From NCBI GenBank assembly GCA_021162505.1, contig JAGGYO010000204.1:1-6994 (forward strand): a stretch of 6,994 bases of DNA, read 5' to 3'. Under the pieces are notes generated by a model. It did not search any database. It was not told the origin of the DNA and worked only from the letters and a program-made list of their open reading frames with translations. A program made the position numbers and the translations under genes. Numbering within the stretch: the first letter of the stretch is position 1; each line of letters begins with the position of its first letter. This DNA comes from a bacterium (lineage in GTDB: Bacteria; AUK180). Below are positions 6,795 to 6,994 of this stretch, one piece after another.

Positions 6795-6823
6795 TTGAAT
6801 TTTTGCACATAGTTATTTAAATT
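6795..6823 (+). promoter_or_regulatory. Candidate promoter for the TfoX-domain gene
   Basis: TTGAAT (6795-6800) and TAAATT (6818-6823) are spaced by 17 bases, each matching four of six consensus positions. Such matches are easy to find by chance in AT-rich DNA. The site is offered because it is the best-placed match in the short gap after the arsC remnant. Confidence 0.28.
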
Positions 6824-6857
6824 CTTTGAATGTAAATAGTATATGAGGATTCTTAGT

Positions 6858-6994
6858 ATGGCATCAGATCAAAGTTTTGTAGATTTTATAGTTGAACAAA
6901 TAGATATATCCGAAGAAATAAGATATAAAAAAATGTTCGGAGAATATGCGATCTTTGTAAATAATAAAGTCGTTGCTTTAATTTGTGATAATAG
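6858..6994 (+). CDS. TfoX N-terminal-domain protein, 3'-truncated by the window edge
   Basis: Forty-five codons are visible. They read MASDQSFVDFIVEQI, a variable stretch, YKKMFGEYAIFVNNKVVALICDN, which is the characteristic opening of the TfoX/Sxy N-terminal domain, with the RKMFGxY-type motif at 23-30 and a predicted beta hairpin after it. ATG 6858 is supported by GAGGA at 6845-6849 with an eight-base spacer. Small TfoX-N-only proteins of about 100-115 residues are common in bacteria and their function is unknown; the link to competence regulation applies to the larger gamma-proteobacterial Sxy/TfoX. It is probably a separate transcription unit from the arsR cluster. The absence of any C-terminal domain cannot be judged because the gene leaves the window. 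Confidence 0.85.
   Translation, partial: MASDQSFVDFIVEQIDISEEIRYKKMFGEYAIFVNNKVVALICDN

Noticed and set aside
6779..6805. AAATT...AATTT inverted repeat after the arsC remnant as terminator
   Set aside because: The stem is five A-T pairs with a 9-base loop and is expected by chance in AT-rich DNA.
1..6994. CRISPR array, tRNA, rRNA, insertion sequence or prophage features
   Set aside because: No spaced direct repeats, tRNA-like cloverleaf arms, transposase motifs or terminal inverted repeats were found by eye; nearly all of the window is accounted for by genes.

Overview
The window is AT-rich bacterial DNA with every gene on the + strand, tightly packed and mostly preceded by purine-rich ribosome binding sites. 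The set of families (an ArsB/NhaD-superfamily permease, a giant 2-hydroxyacyl-CoA-dehydratase-activator-like Fe-S protein, FmdE, ArsR, an ArsC-like gene and TfoX) suggests an anaerobic, low-GC bacterium. I cannot assign a phylum from the sequence alone: usable Shine-Dalgarno sequences argue mildly against a typical Bacteroidota, and nothing else is decisive.

Layout. (1) Bases 1-807 are the C-terminal part of a multi-spanning ArsB/NhaD/SLC13-type permease whose 5' end lies outside the window. (2) Bases 856-5364 encode a 1502-residue protein. It has two BcrAD/BadFG (ASKHA) ATPase activator domains in tandem, a four-Cys linker, and two related DUF2229/HgdB-like halves. It ends in an 80-residue thioredoxin-fold domain of the 'redox-active disulfide' type, joined without a linker. 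(3) Bases 5365-5509 are an intergenic gap with a weak hairpin, a sigma70-like promoter and a perfect 12-bp palindrome overlapping the -10 box. (4) Bases 5510-6778 form a compact cluster: FmdE-family protein, ArsR repressor, and an ArsC/low-molecular-weight phosphatase-like gene that looks broken. (5) From 6858 a TfoX N-terminal-domain gene runs off the right edge.

How it may work together (inference). ArsR, with a CVC metalloid/metal-sensing motif, probably controls the fmdE-arsR-arsC unit through the palindrome. The permease and the thioredoxin-like tail of the giant protein are the kinds of partner often found next to ArsR genes, so the window may be one metalloid- or thiol-redox-responsive locus. 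In it an ATP-driven low-potential Fe-S reductase is physically joined to a thioredoxin-like module. The arsC-like gene has lost the region holding the second catalytic Cys and its C-terminal part, so classical thioredoxin-coupled arsenate reduction is probably not its current function. The most notable item is the activator-thioredoxin fusion, with its degenerate CxxT site and a possible internal translation start.
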